DNA of 64,000 nucleotides from G963665595 sp963665595 (GTDB lineage: Bacteria > Actinomycetota > Coriobacteriia > Coriobacteriales > CADBOM01): assembly GCA_963665595.2 (NCBI GenBank), contig CAXXJK010000004.1:682001-746000 (forward strand), given 5' to 3'. The stretch's first letter is position 1; each line of letters opens with the position of its first letter. A program made the position numbers and the translations under genes. Under the pieces are notes generated by a model. It worked only from the letters and a program-made list of their open reading frames with translations, searched no databases and was not told where the DNA came from. Below are positions 8,936 through 18,541 of the stretch, piece by piece.

Positions 8936-9547
8936 CTACTTAGGATTCGTCCAACCAGTTGGCAACTTCCAACTATGACAGCTATTGCAATACATAGTAG
9001 ATGTACCGTGTACGCTATGACAGCTGCTGCAAGCGATGGTGCCTAAGTGTGAGCTGTGTGGGTTAACCCCTGAGGATCCGCCCCAGTCAGTCGTAACAGC
9101 AACAACTGCGTTCCAGTCGTGACAACCAGATTTAGCGCAGAAAGCCTTTGTCGCAGTAACCTGATTTCCCCCGACGATATTACCACTTGAATCAACTTTG
9201 TAGTTACCCGTGATCCAGGCGATGCCCTCGTTTACTTGGTCGCTGAAGGTTGCTTCATGGCAATCTAAGCATTTCACGTTTGCCTTAGCATGCGTGTTTG
9301 CCAACTTACCCGAGGCATTGTCATAATAGCCATTGACGTAATTGTCCATAGGCGTATGACAAATAGCGTTGCAGAAACTGGGCTGCTGGTGCCAGAAGAA
9401 AAATCCAATACCAAGTGCCGCAACAACAACAACCACTGCGATCAAAACGATCGGCCACTTCTTCTTTTTCTTCGGAGCGTCCTCGGTGGTAGAGGCCTCT
9501 TCGGCAGGCTGCTCGGCAGATACCTCTTCCTCGATCTCTTCAGCCAT
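8936..9547 (-). CDS. NapC/NirT-like membrane-anchored multihaem cytochrome c
   Basis: A 203-residue protein. An acidic cytoplasmic N-terminus (residues 1-26) and KKKKK lead into one membrane anchor (about residues 31-52). The periplasmic part has five candidate haem sites: CNAICH (CX3CH), CLDCH, CAKSGCH (CX4CH), CSSCH and CNSCH. The first is followed by TPM, so a methionine ligand as in NrfH is possible. Such quinol-oxidising cytochromes pass electrons to exported reductases; in Eggerthellaceae they often serve TAT-exported FAD reductases. No reductase is adjacent here; the flavoprotein at 23-24.7 kb is broken. The AAGGAGGG ribosome site is excellent. It is a single-gene unit. Confidence 0.85.
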   Translation of the reverse strand: MAEEIEEEVSAEQPAEEASTTEDAPKKKKKWPIVLIAVVVVVAALGIGFFFWHQQPSFCNAICHTPMDNYVNGYYDNASGKLANTHAKANVKCLDCHEATFSDQVNEGIAWITGNYKVDSSGNIVGGNQVTATKAFCAKSGCHDWNAVVAVTTDWGGSSGVNPHSSHLGTIACSSCHSVHGTSTMYCNSCHSWKLPTGWTNPK

Positions 9548-9903
9548 AATTCCCTCCTTTCAATATGGTCTCGAAGCTCGCATTACACAGACTCTAATGA
9601 ATCTGATTTGTTGATTTTGGTCGAGTTGCGCCCATTTGTCTATCACCCTATCTGGGTTATTTAGGAGTAATTTGCCAAATTGCATGATAAAACGACCATT
9701 TGTCTTCATATTTAGGCCGCTAAGAGCGACTTTTGCGTACATGACTTCTGTCGAAGAATTGCCTATCGTTCTAGTGAAAATCAAGTCGCCTCAACAAACG
9801 GCGAGCCTGTTTTGAGGCAGTTCTGCTATTATGACATCCGAGTTTCTCTCATATCGTCATATAGTCTATGTCACTGTGCCTAAACACATCACCGGGAGCA
9901 CCA
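9548..9903. other. Intergenic region between the cytochrome and maf genes
   Basis: About 355 bp between two divergent genes. I see no coding sequence. The only structure is a weak inverted repeat, GCCTCAA and TTGAGGC, spaced by about 18 bases near 9790. The region must contain both promoters, but I cannot assign boxes with confidence. Confidence 0.4.
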
Positions 9904-10584
9904 ATGCCTGAAAAACAGATTATCCTCGCCTCGGCATCACCGCGACGCAAAGAACTTCTCGAAAGCATAGGGCTTGAATTTGAAGTACTGAATTCTGAGA
10001 TCGATGAGTCTGTGCCTCGACATATTGAACCAGCTGAAGCGGCCAAGTTGCTTGCGCGTCGCAAAGCTGAAACTGCGGCTGATATTCTCATCAAACAACG
10101 CCTCAAAGATTCCTCTACCCATGAATTTGGCAAACAGGCAATTAACCGTTTTCTTATAGCCGCTGACACCATAGTGGTTCTCGACAATGTCGTCTATGGA
10201 AAACCCACTGATGATGCTGATGCTTTCCATACTCTAACACGGTTGAGCCGACGCACCCATACCGTCATAACCGGCGTGTGCGTACTCAAACTCAAAATCA
10301 ACGCAACAGGCACGCGCGTCATTGGCTCAAAGCCTACACTAGCAGGATCAAGCGTCAGCGAGCGAGCACTGTTTACTCAGTCGACTGATGTCACGTTCTG
10401 GCCGCTTACTCCTTCTCAGATTAAAGACTATGTGGCAACCGGCGAGCCCCTAGATAAAGCTGGTTCATACGGCATCCAAGAACGAGGTTCCTTGCTCGTG
10501 AAAGAAATCAAAGGGGATTATTTCAACGTCGTAGGGCTGCCCCTTTCCCGACTTTTACAGGAAGTGCCAGAACTGCTTGGGTAA
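9904..10584 (+). CDS. maf: Maf family nucleoside triphosphate pyrophosphatase
   Basis: A 226-residue Maf/YhdE-type protein. The signature LASASPRRKELL is at the N-terminus, followed by the SEIDES motif, AADTIV, GKP, and a C-terminal Y-ATGEPLDKAGSYGIQ-G stretch that contains catalytic and phosphate-binding residues of the family. Maf enzymes hydrolyse non-canonical or canonical NTPs to NMPs and affect septum formation. I start at the ATG at 9904 because GGGAG precedes it at correct spacing and the signature begins 6 residues later; an upstream ATG at 9868 adds 12 unlikely residues. At 226 residues it is longer than the usual 190-200, with insertions around residues 55-75 and 125-150. Confidence 0.9.
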   Translation: MPEKQIILASASPRRKELLESIGLEFEVLNSEIDESVPRHIEPAEAAKLLARRKAETAADILIKQRLKDSSTHEFGKQAINRFLIAADTIVVLDNVVYGKPTDDADAFHTLTRLSRRTHTVITGVCVLKLKINATGTRVIGSKPTLAGSSVSERALFTQSTDVTFWPLTPSQIKDYVATGEPLDKAGSYGIQERGSLLVKEIKGDYFNVVGLPLSRLLQEVPELLG

Positions 10585-10872
10585 GCCTCTGATACTACCG
10601 CGCGCTTCCTTTGCTTTCATTTTTTTGCCAATGGACGACAATATGCACTTTTGACCACGTAGTTATCGTGCTTTTTTGATATGATGCTTTACCGAACGTT
10701 TACTCACTCCTCACAATTGTATCGATGGAATTGTTGGCCCCATGTATTGAAGAAATACTGGGACATTAAAAGAGATAGCCGTTTTGAACAAGCACAGTAT
10801 CAAAAACGACATGGTCATCCTGAACAGGTCTGATAACCCAGGCCTTTGTATGATTTTATCTGAAGGAGTGCT

Positions 10873-11928
10873 GTGGATATAAGTTTTGCCGCAGTTTTTC
10901 CTGCGATATTATCTAACCCTGCTCTTTTGGTCGTAATTCTACTGGGCATTGGAACCCTTCTCATGAATGGTGCCCATGATGCGTCGAATGCTATCGCCAC
11001 CTGCGTAGCCACTCGTTCCATGAAACCCTTGCATGCGCTGATCATGGCTGCTGCCTGTAACTTTCTGGGTATTTACCTCACAACATTTCTTTCAACTGCT
11101 GTTGCAAAGACCATCTTCAATATGGTGAATTTCAATGGAAACAATCAGATGGCGCTTATAGCACTGGCTGCCGCTATGGTTGCCATTGTCTTATGGGGTG
11201 CTGTCACTTGGTATTTTGGTCTTCCCACCAGTCAGTCGCATGCGCTCATTGCGGGGCTGACCGGCGCCGCCATAGCCTTGCAGAATGGTCTGGGGGGTGT
11301 CAACGGAGCAGAGTGGATGAAAGTTATCTGGGGTCTTATCGCCGCTAGTGTTCTTGGCTTTTTCTTTGGCTGGGGTTTCACAAAGCTTATAGGACGCCTC
11401 TGTCGTAATGTTGACCACCGGTCGTCTCAGAGAGTCTTTGGAAGATTACAAGATATTGCCGCTGCGCTCCTTGCCTTTCTCCACGGAGCACAAGACGGCC
11501 AGAAGTTTATGAGTATCTTCATACTCGGTGTCATATTGGCTATGGGATACGATCAGACTTCAATACCCGAATTCCCTTTCTGGATCGTCTTGATCTGCTC
11601 AGTTGCCATGTGCGCCGGCACTGCCATAGGCGGTAAAAAAATCATCAAGAGTGTTGGTATGAATGTGGTAAAGCTCGAAAAATGGCAAGGATTTTCGGCA
11701 ACTTTCGCAGCCAGCATCTGCATACTGATAGCCAACCAAACCGGACTTCCCATATCTACTACTCATACCAAAACAACGGCTATCATGGGCGTTGGCACCG
11801 CAAAGTGTACTAAGGCAGTCAACTGGAGCGCCGCAAAAAACATGATCTGGACTTGGGTATTTACGTTTCCCGGGTGTGGCCTCATCGGATTCGGTTTAGC
11901 AAAACTCTTTCTGCTGTTTGCATCCTAA
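10873..11928 (+). CDS. pit: PiT family inorganic phosphate permease
   Basis: A 351-residue polytopic membrane protein with the two PiT signature repeats: NGAHDASNAIAT near residues 34-45 with GLPTSQSHAL near 116-125, and HGAQDGQKFMS in the second half with TGLPISTTHTKT. It imports phosphate (with a metal cation) driven by the proton or sodium gradient. It starts with GTG at 10873 behind AAGGAG. PiT genes are often paired with a PhoU-like DUF47 gene; none is here. The 288 bp upstream holds no gene. The stop overlaps by three bases the end of the converging pseudogene. Confidence 0.92.
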   Translation: MDISFAAVFPAILSNPALLVVILLGIGTLLMNGAHDASNAIATCVATRSMKPLHALIMAAACNFLGIYLTTFLSTAVAKTIFNMVNFNGNNQMALIALAAAMVAIVLWGAVTWYFGLPTSQSHALIAGLTGAAIALQNGLGGVNGAEWMKVIWGLIAASVLGFFFGWGFTKLIGRLCRNVDHRSSQRVFGRLQDIAAALLAFLHGAQDGQKFMSIFILGVILAMGYDQTSIPEFPFWIVLICSVAMCAGTAIGGKKIIKSVGMNVVKLEKWQGFSATFAASICILIANQTGLPISTTHTKTTAIMGVGTAKCTKAVNWSAAKNMIWTWVFTFPGCGLIGFGLAKLFLLFAS

Positions 11929-12258
11929 TCAACCGAGAACGAGGCATCTAAGTTTATTTTTGACAGCGCTGGCACTATATCAGAAATAATATCTTCTGTG
12001 TCTTCTAAACCAACACTTAATCTGAAAAACCCCTTATGAAATTTCTCTGGGTACAGATGTTGTCGCTCATCATCTTCTCCGATATAAGCCAAGCATTGAA
12101 TGGGCTATAACACCGCCTCGTTTAATTTGAGACTGTGATCGTATCTGATTAAGATAGTCAGCGGGACTTATTATTGCTTCACCCAACGCATCGCCGTGTC
12201 CGTTAATGAATTTTGTCAGACTCTCGATGCAAAAATCGGTGCCATTGTCACGGTAAAG
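11925..12258 (-). pseudogene. Remnant of a Cys/Met-metabolism PLP enzyme (methionine gamma-lyase-like)
   Basis: Two blocks of the family survive on the minus strand. The first reads TDFCIESLTKFINGHGDALG and continues to RGGVIA; it contains the lysine of the SLTK motif that binds pyridoxal phosphate. After a frameshift, PFNAWLIS can be read in another frame. About 100 codons are then missing and the family's C-terminus resumes with EKFHKGFFRLSVGLEDTEDI and ends at a stop at 11925. The N-terminal 200 or so residues are gone. The gene therefore suffered a 5' deletion, an internal deletion and at least one frameshift. The pyrophosphatase terminator abuts its broken 5' end. Confidence 0.8.
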
Positions 12259-12297
12259 AAAAGGTCGGAACTCCTCTCCGGGGAATTCCGACCTTTT
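12259..12297 (-). terminator. Rho-independent terminator of the pyrophosphatase gene
   Basis: A perfect 12-bp stem (AAAAGGTCGGAA with TTCCGACCTTTT) around a 15-base loop, followed on the minus strand by a T-rich tail. It lies 24 bp beyond the stop at 12321. Confidence 0.88.
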
Positions 12298-12320
12298 AAA
12301 CGATACCGTTGTATGAAAGC

Positions 12321-14456
12321 TTACAGAAGCACCAGCAACGGAACCAAAAGTAAAGCAACGATATTGAATACCTTGATCATCGAGTTGAGAGCCGGACCAG
12401 CGGTATCCTTGTAAGGATCACCTATGGTGTCTCCGGTCACAGCGGCTTGATGAGCAAACGAACCCTTGCCACCAAACTTTCCTTCTTCGATGAGTTTCTT
12501 GGCGTTATCCCATGCACCGCCACCGGAAGTCATCGAGATAGCGATGAAGAGTCCTGTCACGATGGTTCCCACAAGAGCTCCACCTAAGACCATGGAAGTA
12601 AAGCCAAACGCATCGGTATATCCACATGCCTTGAGTATGAACCCGATCACCAAAATAAGAACAGGCGCACCGATAGGCAACATGGCAGGAAGAATCATCT
12701 CTTTAAGAGCACTCTGAGTAACCAAGTCGACACAGGTAGCGTAATCAGGCTTCGCCGTGCCTTCCATGATACCGGGAATCTCCTTGAACTGACGACGCAC
12801 TTCTTCAACCACTCGTCCAGCTGCCTTACCGACAGAAGTCATGGCACGAGAAGCAAAGAGATAGGGCAAGAGACCACCGATGAACAAACCGACAAGAACG
12901 TAAGGATTTGAAATATCAAACGTGAGGCTATGGGTGGGCAGACCCATCTGCTCAGTAATCGTATGAGTAAAGTCTGCAAAAAGCACTACTGCGGCAAGCG
13001 CTGCAGAGGCGATAGCGTAACCCTTGGTAACTGCCTTAGTGGTGTTACCAACAGCGTCGAGCGCGTCAGTAGACACGCGCACATCCTCGGGCATGCCAGC
13101 CATTTCTGCAATACCACCAGCATTGTCAGTAACAGGACCGAACGAATCGATGGCAACGATAATTCCTGCCATGGAAAGCATCGCCAATGCGGCGATGGCA
13201 ATACCATATATGTTGGCCAGCGCAAAGCTTCCCAGCATAGCAAGAACAATGGCAAGAATCGGAAGACCCGTAGACTCCATACCAACAGCAAGACCCTGAA
13301 TGACGTTTGTCGCATGACCTGTCTCAGATGCTTCTGCGATAGACTCAACAGGCTTGCGTGAAGAACTCGTATAGTAGTCGGTAATGTATACCATAGCGGC
13401 GGTCAAGACGACACCGATAACCGCACAGAGCCAGACGCGAGTAGCACTGAGATCAAGCGGGGCCAGCGAGGATATCGCAGCAGTTACTGAAACAGTAACA
13501 CCATTCATGAACCAGACCGTCAAGGGATAGAAGAGTATGATTGCGATGATGGCAGATACCCAAAGACCCTTGTAGAGAGCACCCATGATGCTTCCCTTTT
13601 CACTCTTCTTGACAAAAAGTGTACCAATAATTGAAGCAACAATTGAAACGGCACCTACAGCAATGGGGAACCCAAGCGTGTAGGAAATATCTGCGTTGAA
13701 CGCCAGCATGCCCAAGAGCATCGCGGCAACCGTAGTAACTACATAGGTTTCAAAAAGGTCAGCGGCCATACCAGCACAGTCGCCTACGTTGTCGCCTACG
13801 TTGTCGGCAATAACAGCCGGGTTGCGCGGGTCATCCTCTGGAATACCCGCTTCGACCTTACCCACAAGATCAGCGCCCACGTCAGCAGCCTTAGTGAAGA
13901 TACCTCCTCCAAGACGAGCAAAAACAGAAATAAGCGAGCCGCCGAATCCCAGACCGATCAACACAGCCTTTGGTGCAAGACCCGCGTAGACAAAGAAGGA
14001 CATGATCGAAACCGAAAGTATGCCCAAACCGATAACACACATACCGGTAACCGTGCCAGATTGGAATGCAACCTGTAGTGCTTTCCCCAATCCGCTGCGT
14101 GCTGCTTCAGCGGTACGCACATTAGCACGAACAGAAATGCTCATCCCAATGAATCCGGCGGCGGCAGAAGCAATACCACCAATTAGAAAGCCGAGAGCTG
14201 TCCAAATTCCGAAACTGGAATTCCAAATACCGGGGACGAAGAGAATGACCGCGACAAAGACCGCAACAATAGCGACCGTACGATACTGACGCTTCAGGTA
14301 AGCCATTGCTCCTTCCTGAATCGCGCTTGCAATACTCTTCATCTTCTCATTACCTGCAGGCATCTTGTTGATTCTCACAATGAGAACGCTGGCATAGATG
14401 ATGGCAATAATGCCAGCCAACACCCCAAGAACCAATGCCAAGGGCAGTTCTTGCAT
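12321..14456 (-). CDS. hppA: Membrane-bound proton-translocating pyrophosphatase
   Basis: A 711-residue integral membrane pyrophosphatase with about 16 membrane segments. The catalytic site is intact: DVGADLVGKVEAGIPEDDPRN (about residues 191-211) and DNVGDNVGDCAGMAADLFE, plus the C-terminal GDTIGDPYKDTAGPALN. It couples pyrophosphate hydrolysis to ion export. The key residue that separates the K+-dependent and K+-independent classes lies in GNTTKAVTKGYA (about residue 472): lysine, as here, marks the K+-independent H+-pumping class, while alanine marks K+-dependent enzymes. AGGAGG precedes the ATG. It is a monocistronic gene with its own terminator. Confidence 0.95.
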   Translation of the reverse strand: MQELPLALVLGVLAGIIAIIYASVLIVRINKMPAGNEKMKSIASAIQEGAMAYLKRQYRTVAIVAVFVAVILFVPGIWNSSFGIWTALGFLIGGIASAAAGFIGMSISVRANVRTAEAARSGLGKALQVAFQSGTVTGMCVIGLGILSVSIMSFFVYAGLAPKAVLIGLGFGGSLISVFARLGGGIFTKAADVGADLVGKVEAGIPEDDPRNPAVIADNVGDNVGDCAGMAADLFETYVVTTVAAMLLGMLAFNADISYTLGFPIAVGAVSIVASIIGTLFVKKSEKGSIMGALYKGLWVSAIIAIILFYPLTVWFMNGVTVSVTAAISSLAPLDLSATRVWLCAVIGVVLTAAMVYITDYYTSSSRKPVESIAEASETGHATNVIQGLAVGMESTGLPILAIVLAMLGSFALANIYGIAIAALAMLSMAGIIVAIDSFGPVTDNAGGIAEMAGMPEDVRVSTDALDAVGNTTKAVTKGYAIASAALAAVVLFADFTHTITEQMGLPTHSLTFDISNPYVLVGLFIGGLLPYLFASRAMTSVGKAAGRVVEEVRRQFKEIPGIMEGTAKPDYATCVDLVTQSALKEMILPAMLPIGAPVLILVIGFILKACGYTDAFGFTSMVLGGALVGTIVTGLFIAISMTSGGGAWDNAKKLIEEGKFGGKGSFAHQAAVTGDTIGDPYKDTAGPALNSMIKVFNIVALLLVPLLVLL

Positions 14457-14890
14457 AGTTCCTCCTTATGTATACAATTGAAATAGCTTAGAGCGCATGC
14501 CATCACCACATGCACCTAGCATGCGAAACGAGCATATTATAACGAACTCAGGCGCTGTTGGCTCAGACTTCCTCGAATCAACACGCATGCGGGAGATTTT
14601 ATTGGAAAAACGCAACTCTCATGGAACTTGCTCGTTTCAATGTATGGCAACATGAAACCTCTATGATCATTTTTCTCGTATCATCATACGATAGTGTTGA
14701 TGTCTCCTGCGCTTATCATTGTATCAATTATTGAATACGCTTTCACTATGCTTCCGCGTGATACACCAAAATGGTTTTTAAGCGGTTCATATTCAGATCA
14801 TAGATATATATCTTTGTTTTATGGGGATATAATAGTCTCCATAGTGTAGCATCGCCCCTACAACGTGAACATCAGTCGGGAAGAAAATTT
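14457..14890. other. AT-rich divergent intergenic region
   Basis: About 430 bp without a supported gene between the pyrophosphatase and the glycan genes. Candidate -10 boxes TATAAT occur on each strand (plus strand 14828-14833; minus strand near 14536), but no convincing -35 box accompanies the first. Three GCATGC or GCATGC-like words cluster at 14496-14525 without a clear structure. Confidence 0.4.
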
Positions 14891-16174
14891 ATGCCTGAAG
14901 TTTCTGTCATCATACCGGTATACAACCAAGAAGATTTTATTTCTCAATGTATCAAGAGCATTTGCTCTCAGACATTTGGCGATATAGAAATTCTGTGCAT
15001 TGATGATGGATCAGACGACGCAACGCCCGTCATACTTGCAGCTTTGGCGCAACAAGATAAACGCATAAAACTATATAGACAAGAGAATCAAGGTCCTGCC
15101 ATCGCACGCAACAGTGGTCTGCGGATGGCAACCGGCAAATTTTTCTATTTTCTCGATGCCGATGATTTTATCGAACCGCAATTAATAGAACGCTGCATTG
15201 AGCACATCGCAGAAACCAAGGCAGACATCGTCGTATTCGGCTATCGGAGTTTTGACAATCGGACAGGTGTCTCCTGTTCGGTTAATCGAGAACTGCGCAG
15301 CAGCTATTCATCTCATCGCGTCTTCACCTATGAAGACAATCCTGACTACCTGTTCAAGACGTTTGAAAACTACGTATGGAATAAATTCTTTGATGCATCG
15401 TTTATCAAAACGAATAATTTTCAGTTCGAAGAAATCAGCCTGACAGAAGATCTTATGTTTACCTGTCCCGCTTTGATAAAGGCAAAGAGGCTTACCTACC
15501 TAGATGAAGAGTTGGTTTTTCATCGTATCGGTCTCGATACTAATCTCATGTCTCGTAAGGATGAACACCCTGATGATTTCATACAAGCATTCATCACATT
15601 AAAAGAATTTCTGCAAGAGGAAGACGTGTACCGAAGTCTTCTTGTCGCCTATCGATACTGGGCGCTCAGTGGCATTCAATATAATCTGATCAGCATGCGT
15701 ACTCCTGATGGGTGTCGGAAGTTTTTCTCTGATTTACGGGATTGGGGGTTTGCTCAGATGGACCTTCTGGATATACCCTCATCCTACTTTCAGGAGAACT
15801 CAATTTTTGATTCTCCCGTATTACCCGCTTTTTATAATGAAGTCCTCGATGACAACTATGATCAACTGCTCTTTGAGCATATGCGCGAATACTATACGGT
15901 CGTTGAGATACTTCACTCGGTATCCGCTGAAAACAAAGAAACACTTGCAGGATATGACACAGAAATACGCTCTCAACGTGAACAGATTGCAGGACTTGAA
16001 AGACAGACCGCAGAGTTGCAAAACCGTATCTCAGATATTACAGAACACTACGAGAGTCTGAGCGCTGAATTTAATGCTCAGATGAACTCGGCCGAACATA
16101 AGGTAGGACGTCTCATCTGCTGGATTCCCCGTCTCATTCAACGCATGATATTGAAAGGTAGATCAGAACAATGA
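14891..16174 (+). CDS. Family 2 glycosyltransferase with C-terminal coiled coil
   Basis: A 427-residue protein. The N-terminal GT-A domain (about residues 1-230) starts VSVIIPVYNQEDFI and has the nucleotide-binding CIDDGSDDATP and the metal-binding FLDADDFIEP (DxD). The C-terminal 90 residues are heptad-rich (Q/E/L repeats, about 350-405), followed by a basic, hydrophobic tail that may touch the membrane. It probably adds a sugar to a lipid-linked or cell-wall glycan on the cytoplasmic face. Its stop overlaps the next gene's start (ATGA), so the two are translationally coupled and presumably act on the same glycan. Confidence 0.88.
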   Translation: MPEVSVIIPVYNQEDFISQCIKSICSQTFGDIEILCIDDGSDDATPVILAALAQQDKRIKLYRQENQGPAIARNSGLRMATGKFFYFLDADDFIEPQLIERCIEHIAETKADIVVFGYRSFDNRTGVSCSVNRELRSSYSSHRVFTYEDNPDYLFKTFENYVWNKFFDASFIKTNNFQFEEISLTEDLMFTCPALIKAKRLTYLDEELVFHRIGLDTNLMSRKDEHPDDFIQAFITLKEFLQEEDVYRSLLVAYRYWALSGIQYNLISMRTPDGCRKFFSDLRDWGFAQMDLLDIPSSYFQENSIFDSPVLPAFYNEVLDDNYDQLLFEHMREYYTVVEILHSVSAENKETLAGYDTEIRSQREQIAGLERQTAELQNRISDITEHYESLSAEFNAQMNSAEHKVGRLICWIPRLIQRMILKGRSEQ

Positions 16175-18387
16175 TCCCTCGATCACCGGATACACCTCAT
16201 GCAAACTTATCTTCGGTCCCATCAAACAGTCTACCGGTTGTTTTCTACCTGACAGAACCGCTGCTCGGGCAGGGCGACATTTCTCATCGCATCCAAGAAT
16301 CACTCTGGACTCTTGGATATCCACTTGTTGCCATACAACCTTCCCACTATGAATTTTCATCCGAGCATGATTTGTTCTATAAAACAAATTTTTTGCGGAT
16401 CCTGAACAGATACGAAACTCAGATTATTCTTATCAGTGCTCGGTTTACGACATCCGCACAAGGCGGCGATGCGTTGATCGACGCTCTATCGCACTGCAAC
16501 GATACGCGCAAAGCTTATTCCCCGCGAATCCTGATCATAGAGGATGGATTCCTCTGCTCTGAGGATTTTCTTAACTCCGGTATCTACCATGAAATTGTCT
16601 GTCTATCACAAACACGTCAGGAATCACTCGCGGCACGAAAAATACCCTGTTGTTTTCTTGCTTATGCTCCCAGTAAACAGTACGCCAGCATGACTGTTGC
16701 CGAAGAAGATCATTCCCGCAATGTGATCCTGTGCGTACAGGACTACACTCCAGAACGTTTCGATTATCTAGATCAGTTGCTGCAGCAGTATAGCCAAGAA
16801 CAATATGAGGCCCGCATACCTTCAAACGGACTACATGTGGAGTGTTATGGTTCAGGTTGGGAGGGGCCGTTTGGCCGTGAGGGCTGCGATAACGAATTTG
16901 TATTCGCTTCCCACAACTGCCGTGAACTTATCGTGTTCGATGCATCTGATGAGGAAGATACCGCCTGCGTCTGTCGCATAACGCTTCCTATTTTTAACGG
17001 AGCATCTATTCGTTATGCTCCCGATTGCGCGCCTTACCTGCAAGAGCATATTGAACATGACCTTGTTTCTCCCCTTTGCAACCTGGGGAAACCCGAAGCC
17101 AATGTTCTATGGTTAGAAGACTCCATACAACGTATTATTGAGCGCATTGTAGGAGCTACGCCTGCGATGACGGCTATTTGCGAACCTCGGTATGTATTGA
17201 TACTTGGTTACTTCGGATGGGGGAATTTTGGCGATGAATTTATCCTCGATACTCTCATCGATCGTATTTGCTCGAAATACCCCCACTGTATTCCCGTTGC
17301 AGTAAGTGAGAAACCTCTCGAGATATTTTCACGACACAGTATCATCTCTGTGGCACTTTCTGACCGCAGAAGTCTTTCCTTTTACATGGAGCACGCTGCA
17401 TGCATGCTCATATGCGCTGGCTTGCTTTTCGATATTGGAATCTATTACACAACCGGCCGGCGCTCTCTCCTTGAAAATCCCGATTACACCGATCTTCCCG
17501 GCCTAACGGCTGCTTGCACACTCGCGCACCTCTATAGTCTCCCCGTGCTTTTCTATGGTGCTGGTGCCGGCCCGCTTGTTAATACGGAATCAAGAGCTCT
17601 GGTGCACTTCATGGGAGAACTTGGGGTACGTTTTCTCATGCGAGATGAAATATCGGCCCGCTATATACACGATGCCGGAATCAGAAGTCAACAGATTGCT
17701 GTCGTGTCAGACATTGCATTCAGCACACAAATGCCTGACCCAAAACTCGCTCGGCAATGGGGTAAGCTTCATGACATTTCCTTCACGTCGCAACGAGTAG
17801 TTGTAGTATCTCTCAGACGATGGACGGGGCTTCCCCATGACTTTGAACATCGTATGGCAGAGTTCTTTGATGAACTGCTCTCGCGCCACACAGATTTTCG
17901 CATGCTGTTTATCTCATTTGATCCTTCTGATATCGAATTGCACGAAAAGATATATCAGGAAATGATTCGCAAAGATCGAGCCATCCAGTATGGACTTGCC
18001 GAGCATGCTCCTGAAGTTCTTTCTTTGCTTGCCTCGTCATATACCGGTATTGCCATGCGACTGCATTGCTCCATTCTCATGAACGTCTTAGGGCGTCCCA
18101 CGATAGGCTTGAATTATCTTGAGAAAGTAGAGGCTCAATACCAGAGCATGGGGCAAGAAGATCTTTTGCTACCCCTTGATGCTTCCCTCGAACAACTTCG
18201 AGAAGCACTGCGTCTGCTACTCAGCACCTACGGCAAACGAGCGGCTCAGATAATACAAGCAGTTGAGTCTCTCAGAACGAGACTTGAGCGTGCAGACTTG
18301 GCGCTAGAAGAATGTATTGTTGCCGACCATACGTCTTCTGTCGCGCCCTCGTATTCGACGGATTGCTATTTCAGAAAGAGCTTGTAA
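16171..18387 (+). CDS. Two-domain protein with C-terminal polysaccharide pyruvyl transferase (CsaB-like)
   Basis: A 738-residue protein. The C-terminal 390 residues are a CsaB-type polysaccharide pyruvyl transferase: LILGYFGWGNFGDEFILDTL (about 349-368), the Gly-rich FYGAGAGPL, VVSLRRW, and the AMRLHCSILMNVLGRPTIG signature (about 628-646). The N-terminal 330 residues are a separate domain with Rossmann-like strands (VVFYLTEPL, ILIIEDGFL, VILCVQDYTPERFDYLDQLL) that resemble CgeB-like glycosyltransferases, though I cannot prove it. CsaB enzymes add ketal pyruvate to cell-wall polymers, which in Gram-positives anchors SLH-domain proteins. Coupling to the upstream GT2 gene by ATGA overlap fits a two-step decoration of one polymer. 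Confidence 0.82.
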   Translation: MIPRSPDTPHANLSSVPSNSLPVVFYLTEPLLGQGDISHRIQESLWTLGYPLVAIQPSHYEFSSEHDLFYKTNFLRILNRYETQIILISARFTTSAQGGDALIDALSHCNDTRKAYSPRILIIEDGFLCSEDFLNSGIYHEIVCLSQTRQESLAARKIPCCFLAYAPSKQYASMTVAEEDHSRNVILCVQDYTPERFDYLDQLLQQYSQEQYEARIPSNGLHVECYGSGWEGPFGREGCDNEFVFASHNCRELIVFDASDEEDTACVCRITLPIFNGASIRYAPDCAPYLQEHIEHDLVSPLCNLGKPEANVLWLEDSIQRIIERIVGATPAMTAICEPRYVLILGYFGWGNFGDEFILDTLIDRICSKYPHCIPVAVSEKPLEIFSRHSIISVALSDRRSLSFYMEHAACMLICAGLLFDIGIYYTTGRRSLLENPDYTDLPGLTAACTLAHLYSLPVLFYGAGAGPLVNTESRALVHFMGELGVRFLMRDEISARYIHDAGIRSQQIAVVSDIAFSTQMPDPKLARQWGKLHDISFTSQRVVVVSLRRWTGLPHDFEHRMAEFFDELLSRHTDFRMLFISFDPSDIELHEKIYQEMIRKDRAIQYGLAEHAPEVLSLLASSYTGIAMRLHCSILMNVLGRPTIGLNYLEKVEAQYQSMGQEDLLLPLDASLEQLREALRLLLSTYGKRAAQIIQAVESLRTRLERADLALEECIVADHTSSVAPSYSTDCYFRKSL

Positions 18388-18541
18388 TTTCAGGGGCTCT
18401 TATCGTATATTCGCGGTATTGCCGAGACGTTGTCGAACTGCCTATCAAAACGGCAGAACACCCCTCATTTTGGAAGTCTGGAACGCTTCTCTTGCCTCAG
18501 ACATTTGAGAGCTGCACACGTATGCTTCTAGACTGAAGTGC

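Noticed and set aside
10585..10872. Small gene between maf and the phosphate permease
   Set aside because: No frame with a ribosome site and protein-like composition; only promoter-like AT-rich words.
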